64,000 nt of DNA, taken from positions 186,318-250,317 of the forward strand of contig NZ_BSOB01000018.1 in NCBI RefSeq assembly GCF_030160295.1. The letters run 5' to 3'. Made by a program: the position numbers and the translations under genes. Origin of the DNA: Dyella acidisoli (GTDB taxonomy: Bacteria > Pseudomonadota > Gammaproteobacteria > Xanthomonadales > Rhodanobacteraceae). This document shows positions 44,274 to 53,360 of the stretch, one piece after another (the first letter of the stretch is position 1; the number at the start of each line of letters is the position of its first letter). The notes beneath the pieces were generated by a model that was not told the origin of the DNA, made no database searches, and saw only the letters and a program-made list of their open reading frames with translations.

Positions 44274-46850
44274 TCAGAACGGATCTGTATTAGCGTCGAC
44301 AGATTCCAGGAATTTGATCAGCACCATCTTGGCGTGCTCATCGACTATCGGATCCATTTGGCCAGACAGCCCCGCGTCGCGATGGTTGGTATCCGACACA
44401 ACACACCCCAACGTCTCGCACGCTCCGTTGTGGTAGTACGGCTGGAGGTTATATGTGCCGAGAATGGACGAAATGCTGTAGCCCGAGCCCTTACCGTCAC
44501 CGTTGAAGTCGTACCCAAGCGCTTTCAACCCCGCGCTGTCGATCTCGATTCCTCCGATGGCGGGATATCCATCGATGGCATTGCCGGAACCGACCGCGTT
44601 CAAGCTATAGGAATTGATGTTCTTCAAGTACTGGAACATGAACTGGGATTGGTTGGCCCCGGTCGAAGCCGCTTCCGTTTCGATATCGCTAGCCGGTGGC
44701 GGCGACATGAAATTCTTGGTGCTTGCACTCCACTTGCCAGAAGAATGGCAGTTGCTGCACCCGGCGCGCTGATACATCTGCCGACCTTGTGCGATATCTG
44801 TATCGTCGACGCCGCCTGAGGGATCACCGCCTCGCGCCGCCAATTCCTGCTTGGTCATCGCTCGGTTGGGAGTGCGAATACCGTAGTGTTGCCACTCCCT
44901 CATCGCATCCAATGCCGGCACTTCCACTGTGCTATCAGCCAGCATAACGGTTGGCTGTGGCCTGCCTGCGTTCGGTACGCTGAAAGGCGTCATGACACAG
45001 GGTGCTTCCGCGAAATCGTGCCACTGCCCGATCACCAGACCATGCTCCGGATCGATCGTGCTCTGTGTAATGGTTGGATATCCCGGAGTAACTACGCATG
45101 GGAGTGGCGCCGGCAACGGTCCTGGGCCCGAAACGTTTCGCGTATTGAAGTCAGCGTCCTGCAATTCATCGAAGATGGCTGATGCATCAATGATGCGCTG
45201 ATCCAGCATGTTTCTCGGATTGAAGGTTCCATTGATGGCCAAGGTCTTCCGCGGCCCGGTATTGAACTGCCAGATCACGCCATCCGTGAGCCCGCGCGGA
45301 TGGCAGCTGGCGCAGCTCTGACGTCCCTTTTCGGACATGCGATCGCGACTCGAGCCAATGCCTGACGGGTTTACGAAATTGCCTCGCGACGAGAAGAACA
45401 ATTCTGCGCCGACCAGCACCTTCTCGGCTTCGGATCCTGGCGTCGGCAAGTCCGCCGTGGGAATGACTTTGACGACTTTGTCTGTATCGAGATCGACGAC
45501 AGATACGTTGCGCGACACGTAGTTCAGCACGTAAGCCGTATTTCCGATGGCGTTGATGACCAGGCCGATCGGATTCTTGCCGGCGTTGGCGCCACTGGTC
45601 GCGGGAGAATCCGGGTTATCGAGGTCGATGTAGCGTGTCGTTGTGTCATTGACCGTGAAGGCCAGCCCGCCGTTACTTTGAACCTGCAGCTTCACCAGGA
45701 TGTCGCTACCGCCCGAGGCGACATAGGCATAACCGCCATCGTCTCGCGTGGTAAAAGCGATCGCATCCGGGTTGGCGAAATATAGCTCCTGCTTGCCTTG
45801 CTCAGGAACCCGTCCACCGAGATGGAGATTGATCTCACCTCCATCGGAAGGATTGCCTTCGACATTACCGACAGCGTTGACGAATGCCTGTGTATCCGTT
45901 TGATAGTAGAGAGGTCCGGAGGGCGACGCGGCAACATTCGGCAGATAGGCCGCATTGCCATGCACAACGATGCTCTGAAGCTGATTGGGAAACGCATAAG
46001 TGACGTTTCCTTTCTGATCTAGAAAGCCACTGTTTTGTGGCGCCATTCGCACAACCACCGGGTTGCTGAGCCTAGCCCCTGACGTGCTCAGCGTGTCGAC
46101 GCTAAGCCGACAGACCACACCCTCTTTCCCCATGTCGTTCCGCTGCACACCGCCCTGCGATGTGAACGACAGATAGCGGGTAACGAGCAAGTACCGACTG
46201 TCTTCGGTTACCGCCAATGCACCTGGCTGAAAGTGCCGCTCGTGGTCCGGGTTATTGCATGCGCTGCTGCGAAGATCGAACGTGCCAAGAATGGCGTTGC
46301 TCTTCGCATCGATCCAAGTAATGGTGTCCTGGCTGCTATTTGCGACGAACACTCTTCTTCCATCCGGCGAAACAACCACGCTTCGCGGCTCCGCGCCTGT
46401 CGTCAGCACGCTCTGCGGGTCCAACGAAGCGGCAAAGCGGTTGGGATCCTGGCTGGTCACTTTGATGACAGACAACGTGCCATCGGCAGCATTGGCCACG
46501 TACGCATACCGCCCATCCGGCGAGAGCGCGACGCTTTGTGGTTCCTTGCCAACGGCGATCTTTGCAACAACGCTTTGCGTATCGGTGCGAATGACCGTGA
46601 CGTTGTTCAAATCCGGGTTTACCGTCCAAAGAAACTGGTTATCCGCGCTGAGTGCTATCGGGCTCGAATAACTCGATCTCGGACCGTCTTCCGTGGGTCG
46701 CACATGTCTAGAAGAGTCGCGTGCTTGCGCATATACGACTGGAGGAAGAAAAAAAGCCAGGCATGCCGCGACCCGTAGGATCGCCCAGCATCGTTGCCTC
46801 GCCTTGAGAACAAGACCGCCACACACAGGAAACATATTGTCTAGCTCCAT
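44274..46850 (-). CDS. Exported YVTN beta-propeller dihaem cytochrome
   Basis: The 858-residue product has a signal peptide (about residues 17-41: RQRCWAILRVAACLAFFLPP then VVYAQA). Its N-terminal beta-propeller has repeats such as VALSPDGRYAYVANAADGTL and VVVSPDGRRVFVANSSQDTI, in the YVTN style. Two class c haem sites follow: CASCH (about residue 510) and CSNCH (about residue 697). The haem domains resemble di-haem peroxidase or MauG-like modules. It probably passes electrons in the periplasm. An internal ATG at 46835 is an alternative start. Confidence 0.8.
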   Translation of the reverse strand: MELDNMFPVCGGLVLKARQRCWAILRVAACLAFFLPPVVYAQARDSSRHVRPTEDGPRSSYSSPIALSADNQFLWTVNPDLNNVTVIRTDTQSVVAKIAVGKEPQSVALSPDGRYAYVANAADGTLSVIKVTSQDPNRFAASLDPQSVLTTGAEPRSVVVSPDGRRVFVANSSQDTITWIDAKSNAILGTFDLRSSACNNPDHERHFQPGALAVTEDSRYLLVTRYLSFTSQGGVQRNDMGKEGVVCRLSVDTLSTSGARLSNPVVVRMAPQNSGFLDQKGNVTYAFPNQLQSIVVHGNAAYLPNVAASPSGPLYYQTDTQAFVNAVGNVEGNPSDGGEINLHLGGRVPEQGKQELYFANPDAIAFTTRDDGGYAYVASGGSDILVKLQVQSNGGLAFTVNDTTTRYIDLDNPDSPATSGANAGKNPIGLVINAIGNTAYVLNYVSRNVSVVDLDTDKVVKVIPTADLPTPGSEAEKVLVGAELFFSSRGNFVNPSGIGSSRDRMSEKGRQSCASCHPRGLTDGVIWQFNTGPRKTLAINGTFNPRNMLDQRIIDASAIFDELQDADFNTRNVSGPGPLPAPLPCVVTPGYPTITQSTIDPEHGLVIGQWHDFAEAPCVMTPFSVPNAGRPQPTVMLADSTVEVPALDAMREWQHYGIRTPNRAMTKQELAARGGDPSGGVDDTDIAQGRQMYQRAGCSNCHSSGKWSASTKNFMSPPPASDIETEAASTGANQSQFMFQYLKNINSYSLNAVGSGNAIDGYPAIGGIEIDSAGLKALGYDFNGDGKGSGYSISSILGTYNLQPYYHNGACETLGCVVSDTNHRDAGLSGQMDPIVDEHAKMVLIKFLESVDANTDPF

Positions 46851-47550
46851 GCGCCAATGGTTTTAATAATCCGTATATCGTTCTGACACTTATGATTCCG
46901 CCAGGCGTCGAGCAGCCTTTCGCCTGGCCATACCGCCACTGCGACATTCGACCGTTACATGGTCGAAACAGCTCTTCAGCTTCATGCGAAGCCGACTTCA
47001 TATCAGTATGTTTCTAGTTACGAACGCAACGCATCACTATCGCGTGCCATGGCGCTGGCAGATTTCATCCGCCATTCCAAAGAGAAGAAAGCACGCAGAA
47101 TAATCTATAAAAAAATAAGGCGTAATTACCACCGCGTTACCGTCATTAAATACGGTAACTTATTTAAACCAATCGCCAATTAAAGTAGGCGTTTTAATTT
47201 AATAAGCGTATAGCAAATACTATTGCATTACTAATGACTGGGTGTTACGCTCAAATTACATGAAGTACAGCGGTCTTAACTTTAAAACGAGACAAATCTG
47301 TGCATCATTCACAACAGGTGGTCGGTAATAATCTGAGCCGTATGACTTACGTCGTAGTCGTTTATTGACGCTGTCATTAAAGCCCCATCGCCTCCCTGCT
47401 AATCAAGCAACAAGTCCTCCAACCGCCCCCAAACCGATGCCAGTACCAGCAGATCGCCGACTTCACATAACTATCGTTCTTTGAGCTTACATAACGATCG
47501 CTATGCTGTCAACAGCATCGGACCACCCATTTCAAAACGATTTTCAAGCC
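46851..47550. other. Long AT-rich intergenic region
   Basis: This 700-base gap between the cytochrome gene and the first TetR gene has no gene that I accept. It holds two operator-like sites (47467-47480 and 47491-47504), the palindrome GTTACCGT-N8-ACGGTAAC (47136-47159) and an AT-rich tract (about 47080-47220) well below the surrounding GC content. A plus-strand frame at 46959-47183 (74 codons, basic) is open but unsupported. Confidence 0.5.
47467..47504. promoter_or_regulatory. TetR operator-like sites before the first TetR gene
   Basis: ATAACTATCGTTCT (47467-47480) and ATAACGATCGCTAT (47491-47504) match the palindrome ATAACGATCGTTAT repeated before the second TetR gene, with a 10-base gap. 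They lie 47-84 bases before the chosen start of the first TetR gene. Confidence 0.7.
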
Positions 47551-48153
47551 ATGGTTTACAGAGAAGAGCAAAAGAAACTCACGCGCCAACGCATCGTCGA
47601 CGCTGCCGGCCGCGGATTCCGACGCGGTGGCTATGGCGGCATTGGTGTAGACGGTTTGGCCAAGGAAGCCGGCATGACGTCTGGTGCTTTCTACGTGCAT
47701 TTTGACTCCAAGAAAGCAGCCTTTCGCGAATCGATGCTGCAAGGCATGACCGAATTGCACGACTACGTGTTGCATCTCCAAGCCGAACACGGTGCTGCGT
47801 GGTGGCCCGAATTCGTGGTGTTCTACCTGAGCACCAAGCGCACCTGCAATTTGTCGGAAAGCTGCGCCCTGCAGAGTCTTCCGCCCGAAGTGGCTCGTCT
47901 GGACGAATCGCTTCGCGGCGAATTTGAAAAGGAACTTCGTGGCGTCGCCAAGGCAATCGCCGCGGGACCACCGTCACCCATCGCGCCGCCTAACGAAGAA
48001 TCTGCTTACGCAGCGCTTGCATTGCTGACGGGCACCGTCACGATGGCGCGCGCCGTTTCCAGCAAGGCGCTTTCGCAGAAAATCGCAGACAGCGCGCTGC
48101 AAATTCTGCTGCCAACATTCACCGAGCAGAAGAAGATCAGGAAGAAAAAGTAG
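47551..48153 (+). CDS. TetR-family regulator (copy 1)
   Basis: The HTH is at residues about 10-55 (LTRQRIVDAAGRGFRRGGYG, then VDGLAKEAGMTSGAFYVHF). The ligand domain includes a cysteine pair, RTCNLSESCALQSL (C-x5-C), shared with the paralogue at 48895. The start chosen is the ATG at 47551 (MVYREEQKK) because the earlier one at 47503 overlaps a complete operator. It probably represses itself and its neighbours; the cysteines may sense electrophiles or oxidants. Confidence 0.85.
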   Translation: MVYREEQKKLTRQRIVDAAGRGFRRGGYGGIGVDGLAKEAGMTSGAFYVHFDSKKAAFRESMLQGMTELHDYVLHLQAEHGAAWWPEFVVFYLSTKRTCNLSESCALQSLPPEVARLDESLRGEFEKELRGVAKAIAAGPPSPIAPPNEESAYAALALLTGTVTMARAVSSKALSQKIADSALQILLPTFTEQKKIRKKK

Positions 48154-48312
48154 TCCGCGCGCCAAAGCCGGCACGCTGCTGCGCTCGCCATTTCGGTTCG
48201 TATAGCTCAGCACACGCCTGAGTACGGGTTAGCGAATCAAGCACGTCCTGTGCCTGATTCGCTGCCATCCATCCTTGGCACGTACTCACACACGTTCCTG
48301 CATATCTCCTGA

Positions 48313-48738
48313 TTACGCCATTGCGGCCTTCTGGATCGCCGCGCCCAGATCGGCGTTCGAGTAGGCTTTACCGCCGATACCCCACGGCCCGTCGACCGCG
48401 TGCTTCACCACGACGTACGTACGCTCGCGCGGATGCGGCTTTGCCTTGTACGTATCAATGATGTCCGTGACCTCACCGATGAACTTCTGAGCCACCTGGC
48501 CATTCGGGAAGGTGATGGCCGGGACGGTCACTTCGACGACGGCCAGCGACTGCGACTTGCCGCCCACGAAGCATTCCGACTCCGGCTTCACGCTCACATG
48601 CCCGATCACGTTCGGGGTCATGAACGAATTGCCGGTCAGGCCGTGCGCCTCCAACAGGGCAGCCGCAATTTTCGGAAACACCTCACGCTCGCCTTCCTGG
48701 GTAAGAAGGCCCTTGGATACCTCGACTAAGATAGGCAT
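48313..48738 (-). CDS. 4-oxalocrotonate-tautomerase-like protein
   Basis: A 141-residue tautomerase-superfamily protein beginning MPILVEVSKGLLTQEGE, with the catalytic proline at position 2 after removal of methionine. The C-terminal half contains RERTYVVVKHAVDGPWGIGG. The known single-domain enzymes are 60-80 residues, so this is a longer form, perhaps a fused two-domain type. It faces the second TetR gene across an array of four operator-like palindromes, and is a good candidate target of that repressor. Confidence 0.75.
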   Translation of the reverse strand: MPILVEVSKGLLTQEGEREVFPKIAAALLEAHGLTGNSFMTPNVIGHVSVKPESECFVGGKSQSLAVVEVTVPAITFPNGQVAQKFIGEVTDIIDTYKAKPHPRERTYVVVKHAVDGPWGIGGKAYSNADLGAAIQKAAMA

Positions 48739-48790
48739 TGAATAACTCCTTGTTTCGAATGATTAGTCAAACCAGCGCTCTTGTGCCCAC

Positions 48791-48882
48791 GTCACGATCG
48801 TCATATAAAGTAACGACCGTTACGTAACGATCGTTATATATAACGATCGTTATCTCGTCAAGCCTGAAATTTCGATCGTTAT
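48791..48882. promoter_or_regulatory. Array of TetR operator-like palindromes
   Basis: Palindromic 14-mers follow each other: GTCACGATCGTCAT (48791), GTAACGACCGTTAC (48810), GTAACGATCGTTAT (48824) and ATAACGATCGTTAT (48840). A half site, TTCGATCGTTAT, is at 48871. The array lies in the divergent gap between the tautomerase and the second TetR gene, so it can control both. Confidence 0.8.
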
Positions 48883-48894
48883 CTGGGGCGTCGC

Positions 48895-49515
48895 ATGGCA
48901 CACCGAACCGGCCGGAAGAGAGAGGGAACCAGGGCGAACGTCCTGCGCAGCGCAGGGCGGGTGTTTCGCAGCCATGGATTTGGCGGCTCGACCGTCGATG
49001 GGCTCACCCAGGAGGCGGCTGTTACGTCCGGTGCTTTCTATGCGCATTTCCGGTCGAAGGCGGACGCCTTTCGCGAGGCGATAGCCGTTGGCATGGACGA
49101 TCTCAGGCGGTACATCGAGCACACGCGCCAGCAGCATGGAAACAACTGGCAGACACAGTTGATCGACTTCTACCTGGGCGATCGTCGTACCTGCGACTTG
49201 GCTAACAGTTGTGCCTTGCAAAGTCTTTCGTCGGATGTCGCCCGTGCGGACGACGGCGCACGGCAGGCCTACGAAACGAACCTGCATGCCATCGTCGAAG
49301 CAATGACCGCGGAATTCGCAGGACTGCCAGGCGCCCGATGCGAGCGGGCGATCGCGCTGCTTGCGTTGCTTGTTGGTGGTGTAACCCTCGCCCGCGCGGT
49401 ACGTGATCCTGTTGTAAGCGACGAGATAGCCACGGCTGTCCGCACGGCCGCGATTGCGCTCGAGCCTCATTGCTTGACGAAGGAGCCACCGCTGATTCGT
49501 GAATCGGTCACGTGA
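48895..49515 (+). CDS. TetR-family regulator (copy 2)
   Basis: The 206-residue product is a paralogue of the regulator at 47551. The HTH is at residues about 15-60 (GTRANVLRSAGRVFRSHGFG, then VDGLTQEAAVTSGAFYAHF), and the segment RTCDLANSCALQSL keeps the same C-x5-C pair. It starts 13 bases after the last half site of the operator array, so it is very probably autoregulated. Divergent from the tautomerase. Confidence 0.87.
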   Translation: MAHRTGRKREGTRANVLRSAGRVFRSHGFGGSTVDGLTQEAAVTSGAFYAHFRSKADAFREAIAVGMDDLRRYIEHTRQQHGNNWQTQLIDFYLGDRRTCDLANSCALQSLSSDVARADDGARQAYETNLHAIVEAMTAEFAGLPGARCERAIALLALLVGGVTLARAVRDPVVSDEIATAVRTAAIALEPHCLTKEPPLIRESVT

Positions 49516-49570
49516 GCTTCGTTGGCAGGAAGAAATCCGCGCTGATAGTGGGATTTCCTATGTTTTTGCT

Positions 49571-49651
49571 CGTCATCCCAGCAAAAGCTTGGATCCAGTG
49601 GCTTCGGTGCAGAAAAGACGCTGGATCCGAGCTTTCGCCAATGGGATGACG
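49571..49651. repeat. REP-like inverted repeat pair
   Basis: CGTCATCCCAGCAAAAGC (from 49571) and GCTTTCGCCAATGGGATG (to about 49649) face each other; both halves contain GGATCC-like cores. It lies between the second TetR gene and the cupin gene. Confidence 0.7.
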
Positions 49652-49710
49652 ATAAGGCGGTGTGAAAGATCCTTACTCATCATCGACCAAATTGGATATT
49701 GGAGATGCTT

Positions 49711-50193
49711 ATGTCTTTTTCGCAAATTGTGCATCACAGGTCTTTTTACTTCGGGCCAATAGCTAGCACGCTAACCGCCATCATCCGCGCACTCGCTTTG
49801 TCGATGATGCTTTGTGCGAGCTTTACCTTCACCCCAACATCTGCGTGTGCAGCAGGCGCATCCAACGCACCGCCCATAACCCGCACCGTACTCGAACGCC
49901 GCCCTATCCCAGGCTCCGATCAAAGCATGGAACTGATCCTGGTGACTTTTCAGCCGGGCGTGTCTGCGCCGTTGCATCACCATCCTGTTGCAGGCCTCAA
50001 CTACATCATCGAAGGAACGGCCGAATCAGCCTATGGACACGATGTTCCGAAACTTTATCGCGCAGGTGACACGCTGCAGGACTTGCCGAATGTGCCGCAC
50101 ACCGTCTTTCGCAATCCAGACAAAAGCAAAGTGCTTCGATTCCTGATCTTCACCAATCTACACGCTGATCAAGCCTATACCACGGCTCCATAG
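49711..50193 (+). CDS. Exported cupin protein
   Basis: The chosen start is the ATG at 49711, with GGAG six bases upstream; earlier in-frame starts have poorer spacing. After a long signal segment (ALALSMMLCASFTF) comes a single cupin barrel with the metal-binding pattern PLHHHPVAGLNYIIEGTAE and a later histidine in DLPNVPHTVFRN. It is followed by a class II aldolase gene in the same direction, 58 bases away, so the two may be an operon. It could act in the periplasm on oxidised small molecules. Confidence 0.8.
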   Translation: MSFSQIVHHRSFYFGPIASTLTAIIRALALSMMLCASFTFTPTSACAAGASNAPPITRTVLERRPIPGSDQSMELILVTFQPGVSAPLHHHPVAGLNYIIEGTAESAYGHDVPKLYRAGDTLQDLPNVPHTVFRNPDKSKVLRFLIFTNLHADQAYTTAP

Positions 50194-50251
50194 CCCGGTG
50201 ATCTTCTAGCGGCGACACACACCATCCAATTCATTATCTCGGGTCCACCAC

Positions 50252-51034
50252 ATGGCGACGACATTCAACGACGCGAAATCCGAAATCATCAGCAGAGCAC
50301 ATGAAAAAATGCGGCACGCGCTTGTAGATCAGACGTGGACGCTCCGCCAAAGGCTTGCTTTGACTTGCCGGATACTTTTCGATGCCGGCCACGGCTCATC
50401 GCTGGCCGGTCAAGTCAGTGCTCGCGCTGCTCCGCACAGCACCTTCTACACCCAACAATTCGGCCTCGGGCTGGAAGAAATACGCCAGAGCAATCTGGTG
50501 CACGTCGATGAGGATCTTGACGTCATTGACGGCCACGGCATGCCAAACCCCGCAAACCGTTTTCATGCTTGGCTCTATCTCCATCGCGCGGATGTCAATT
50601 GCATCGTTCACGCGCATTCACCGCATGTCACGGCGCTTTCCATGCTTGAGACACCCCTGGTCGTATCCCACATGGACTATTGCCCGCTTTACGACGATTG
50701 CGCGTTCCTCGGTACATGGCCAGGCGTGCCGGTGGGAAATGAAGAAGGTGAGATTATTACGCACGCCATTGGCGACAAACGCAGCATTCTTCTGGCTCAT
50801 CACGGCTATCTCGTTGCGGGCAGAACCGTCGAGGAGGCCTGCGTTCTCTCGCTTCTGCTCGAACGAGCGGCTAAAGCCCAGCTCATGGCCATGAGTGCAG
50901 GCGACATCAAACCTATTGATCCTGACTTGGCGCGGGAGGCCAGGGCCTGGATGACCACGGAGAAGCGTTACGCCGCAACCTTTGCCTACTATGCGCGAGG
51001 TGCGCTACGTACACATGCCGATTGTGTGACTTAA
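50252..51034 (+). CDS. Class II aldolase/adducin-family protein
   Basis: The 260-residue product has the class II aldolase fold with the zinc-binding histidines HAHSP and AHHGYLVAG and the N-terminal HGSS region (FDAGHGSSLAGQVSARA). The family includes L-fuculose-phosphate aldolase and L-ribulose-phosphate 4-epimerase, and many related decarboxylases or lyases of unknown substrate. It is 58 bases downstream of the cupin gene. A strong hairpin 10 bases after its stop is the likely terminator. Confidence 0.85.
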   Translation: MATTFNDAKSEIISRAHEKMRHALVDQTWTLRQRLALTCRILFDAGHGSSLAGQVSARAAPHSTFYTQQFGLGLEEIRQSNLVHVDEDLDVIDGHGMPNPANRFHAWLYLHRADVNCIVHAHSPHVTALSMLETPLVVSHMDYCPLYDDCAFLGTWPGVPVGNEEGEIITHAIGDKRSILLAHHGYLVAGRTVEEACVLSLLLERAAKAQLMAMSAGDIKPIDPDLAREARAWMTTEKRYAATFAYYARGALRTHADCVT

Positions 51035-51044
51035 AACGCGATAA

Positions 51045-51070
51045 GCCCGTGGGCCATAGTGCCCACGGGC
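51045..51070. terminator. Hairpin between convergent genes
   Basis: GCCCGTGGGC, loop CATAGT, GCCCACGGGC is a perfect 10-base stem 10 bases after the aldolase stop. The minus-strand side is followed by TTATCGCGTTTT, so it may also act on the leftward NHL transcript. Confidence 0.65.
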
Positions 51071-51251
51071 CGGACCATCGCATTTCGATGTGCGTGCGCA
51101 ACCACCACTCGATGACCGAACTTCCCTATAAATGGCCAGCAAGCATATATGCGTGTCGAATGCCTCATGGTGCGAGTCGGGATGAAGGCATTCCGCATGG
51201 GATCAATCAACACAACAAGCCAACCGCGCGGCTTATCCGAAGCCGACGTGC

Positions 51252-52532
51252 TTATTGCTGCGGTGGGACATCAACCTCGGTCGTGGCGATTTTGGTAAGG
51301 CCATGATTGTTGGTCGCGATGTATTCGATCGTGTAGTGCTGGTCGGCGCCGGTGCTGTTGGAAAAGTCCAGATCAAAACCGTAGTCCGCTTGACCAAAGT
51401 GCGCGTTGCGTACCGCCTTTGTCATATCAAGACTTGTGTCCGTGGAAACGATGGACACCAACTTCACTTGCGGCGAGGGATCGCTGTAATCCTGAAGGCT
51501 ATGTTCAATGCACACATGCTTGAAGTTGCTGACACCAAGGAAGGGAGCGTGATCATCAACTTTGGCGTAGACGTTGAAGATGGGCGTCGGCGTAAGGGTG
51601 AGTCCTTTCGCCGTGGACAGCCCGTAGGGCGCTCCGTTCGCTACGACCCGAACAAACGCACCGGTTTCCCGATCGAACTCCAGGACCTGATCTGTCCCCA
51701 AGCTGATGATGTAGAGGTTGCTATTGGGGCCTGAAAAACGGACCGCACGCGGCACCGAGAGACCGCCACTGCCAGCGGGAATAAACGCGTCCATGAATTC
51801 GCCGGTACCCTGCTTGTAACGCAGCACCCGATTGTCCGTCGACGTGACGTAGAAATTGCCGTCCGGACCGATTTCCAGACCGATCGGGCCCTTGAGGCCG
51901 CCGGAACCTGGCGGCACAAAATAGCTGGGTTCCCCTGTCTTCAGATCGTAGCGAATAACGCTGTTGTTATTCGCGCTGGCGATGTACATGTACTTGTCAT
52001 CAAACGTGTTCATGAAAGGACCGCTCAAGGCGGGGTAGTTCGGGCTGTCCCAGCGGCTGCCCGGCCCTGCAAAGATGTCGATGAAGTTTCCGTGCCTGTC
52101 ATAGCGCAACACGCGATTGGTTGCCGCATCACCGACATACACCAGATTGTCAGGGCCAAAGTTCGGTGCCGACGGATTCGTCAGGCCACCTACTCCCTTG
52201 TCGATGAACACGCCTTTATATGCGCCGGTAAAGCCGTCGAAACGCAGAACCTGTCCTCCAAGATTGGCAGACACGAACAGATCACCGTCAAAGCCGATCT
52301 GGGATGCCACCGGTCCGTCCATGGGATAGACGACCTTGAGGAAGGCGCCCGTCTCGCTGAACATCATCAATTGGTTGCTGCCAAAACTGCTGATGAAGAA
52401 ATTGGCGTTTGGATTGTTGACATCGCTGCAATAGCCAGCCTGCGACGCAACGCCTGCTCCAATCAAGACCGTCGCAGTTAAAAGCTGAAATGCTTTTGTG
52501 CGGACTTTGGATAAAAAAACGCGCGGAAACAT
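51252..52532 (-). CDS. Exported NHL/SMP-30-like beta-propeller protein
   Basis: The 426-residue product has a signal peptide (AFQLLTATVLIGAGVASQAG). Propeller repeats follow, such as NFFISSFGSNQLMMFSETGA, FGPDNLVYVGDAATNRVLRY and IGPDGNFYVTSTDNRVLRYK. The C-terminal 110 residues form a separate beta-rich domain (VYAKVDDHAPFLGVSNFKHV). The function is unknown; such propellers bind ligands or act as lactonases. Two operator-like palindromes lie 257-294 bases upstream. Confidence 0.82.
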   Translation of the reverse strand: MFPRVFLSKVRTKAFQLLTATVLIGAGVASQAGYCSDVNNPNANFFISSFGSNQLMMFSETGAFLKVVYPMDGPVASQIGFDGDLFVSANLGGQVLRFDGFTGAYKGVFIDKGVGGLTNPSAPNFGPDNLVYVGDAATNRVLRYDRHGNFIDIFAGPGSRWDSPNYPALSGPFMNTFDDKYMYIASANNNSVIRYDLKTGEPSYFVPPGSGGLKGPIGLEIGPDGNFYVTSTDNRVLRYKQGTGEFMDAFIPAGSGGLSVPRAVRFSGPNSNLYIISLGTDQVLEFDRETGAFVRVVANGAPYGLSTAKGLTLTPTPIFNVYAKVDDHAPFLGVSNFKHVCIEHSLQDYSDPSPQVKLVSIVSTDTSLDMTKAVRNAHFGQADYGFDLDFSNSTGADQHYTIEYIATNNHGLTKIATTEVDVPPQQ

Positions 52533-53051
52533 AAAAAGCTCCTTCTTAATGGGATAATTGATTAATACTATTTTTCAAAAATGTGACTCGAATGATTCAC
52601 ATTGAATAACTTTTGCCCACCAAAAATCCTTCCACTTCAATTGCGGACATGCATTCGCCGTACAAATTGGAAGATCCTGAATCTCTATTACAAAACGCGC
52701 ACAACTCATCGATAACCAGGGCGTACGATAGGAACCCCGGATATGACATTAAGACAGCACTTGGTGACCCCCGAGTGCAATCGACAGAATAACGGTCGTT
52801 ATTTGAGTCTAAATAACGAACACTATTTAGTCAACAGTGCAGTGAATCCCATGTGAAGTCGGCGGCGAAGAAGAGTCATAAGCGTGATTCCGATTTGAAA
52901 CGATCCAGCGATCATCGCCATCACTTACACAATGACTGCTACGTATGTCATCTATGCGACCGAAGTACGACCATTACTTGCAGCGAACCAATAAATTCAA
53001 TACGCAATGGAGCACTCAATTAGCTGATCCGGTGGCGAGATATGCGGACTG
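52533..53051. other. Intergenic region before the NHL-like gene
   Basis: 520 bases without a gene. Apart from the operator-like sites at 52789-52826, I saw no other structure. The first part (52533-52700) is AT-rich and may hold the promoter. Confidence 0.5.
52789..52826. promoter_or_regulatory. TetR operator-like sites upstream of NHL-like gene
   Basis: ATAACGGTCGTTAT (52789-52802) is a full palindrome of the type before the TetR genes; ATAACGAACACTAT (52813-52826) is a diverged copy. The centre-to-centre distance is 24, the same spacing as at 47467/47491. They suggest control of the NHL-like gene by one of the TetR proteins. Confidence 0.65.
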
Positions 53052-53360
53052 CTAAACGAGTTCGAGTAGGGAACCGATGACCAGATCCGGTTTGCTCATC
53101 CTGATGTCTTCGCCATGGTTATATCCGTAGTGCACGTCAGCCATCGTCATGCCGGCGGATCGAGCCGATTCAACATCATTGATGGAATCGCCGACGACCA
53201 GGCAGTCCTTCGGCAAGACTGAGATTCTTTCCGCCGTATGCAGCAGCGGTGCGGGACCCCCGGCTTTTTCACATGGAGATCGTCGCCACCCACCCGGGCA
53301 CTACGGTATCAACCAGTGTTCCATCAAGATCAAAGATGATGCCTGTATGGCGATCGGCGG
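53052..53360 (-). pseudogene. HAD phosphatase (gph-like) with internal deletion
   Basis: The N-terminal motif I (RHTGIIFDLDGTLVDTV, about 53290-53345) reads in one frame and then hits a stop. In another frame, PAPLLHTAERISVLPKDCLV followed by VGDSINDVESARSAGMTMAD (motif III/IV of a phosphoglycolate-phosphatase-like HAD enzyme) runs to a stop at 53052-53054. The cap domain and motif II (about 120 residues) are missing between them. So the gene has lost its middle and frame and is not functional. Confidence 0.75.

Noticed and set aside
46959..47183. Plus-strand frame of 74 codons in the AT-rich gap
   Set aside because: Basic peptide without homology or ribosome binding site; AT-rich DNA gives such frames by chance. 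A real small protein cannot be fully excluded.
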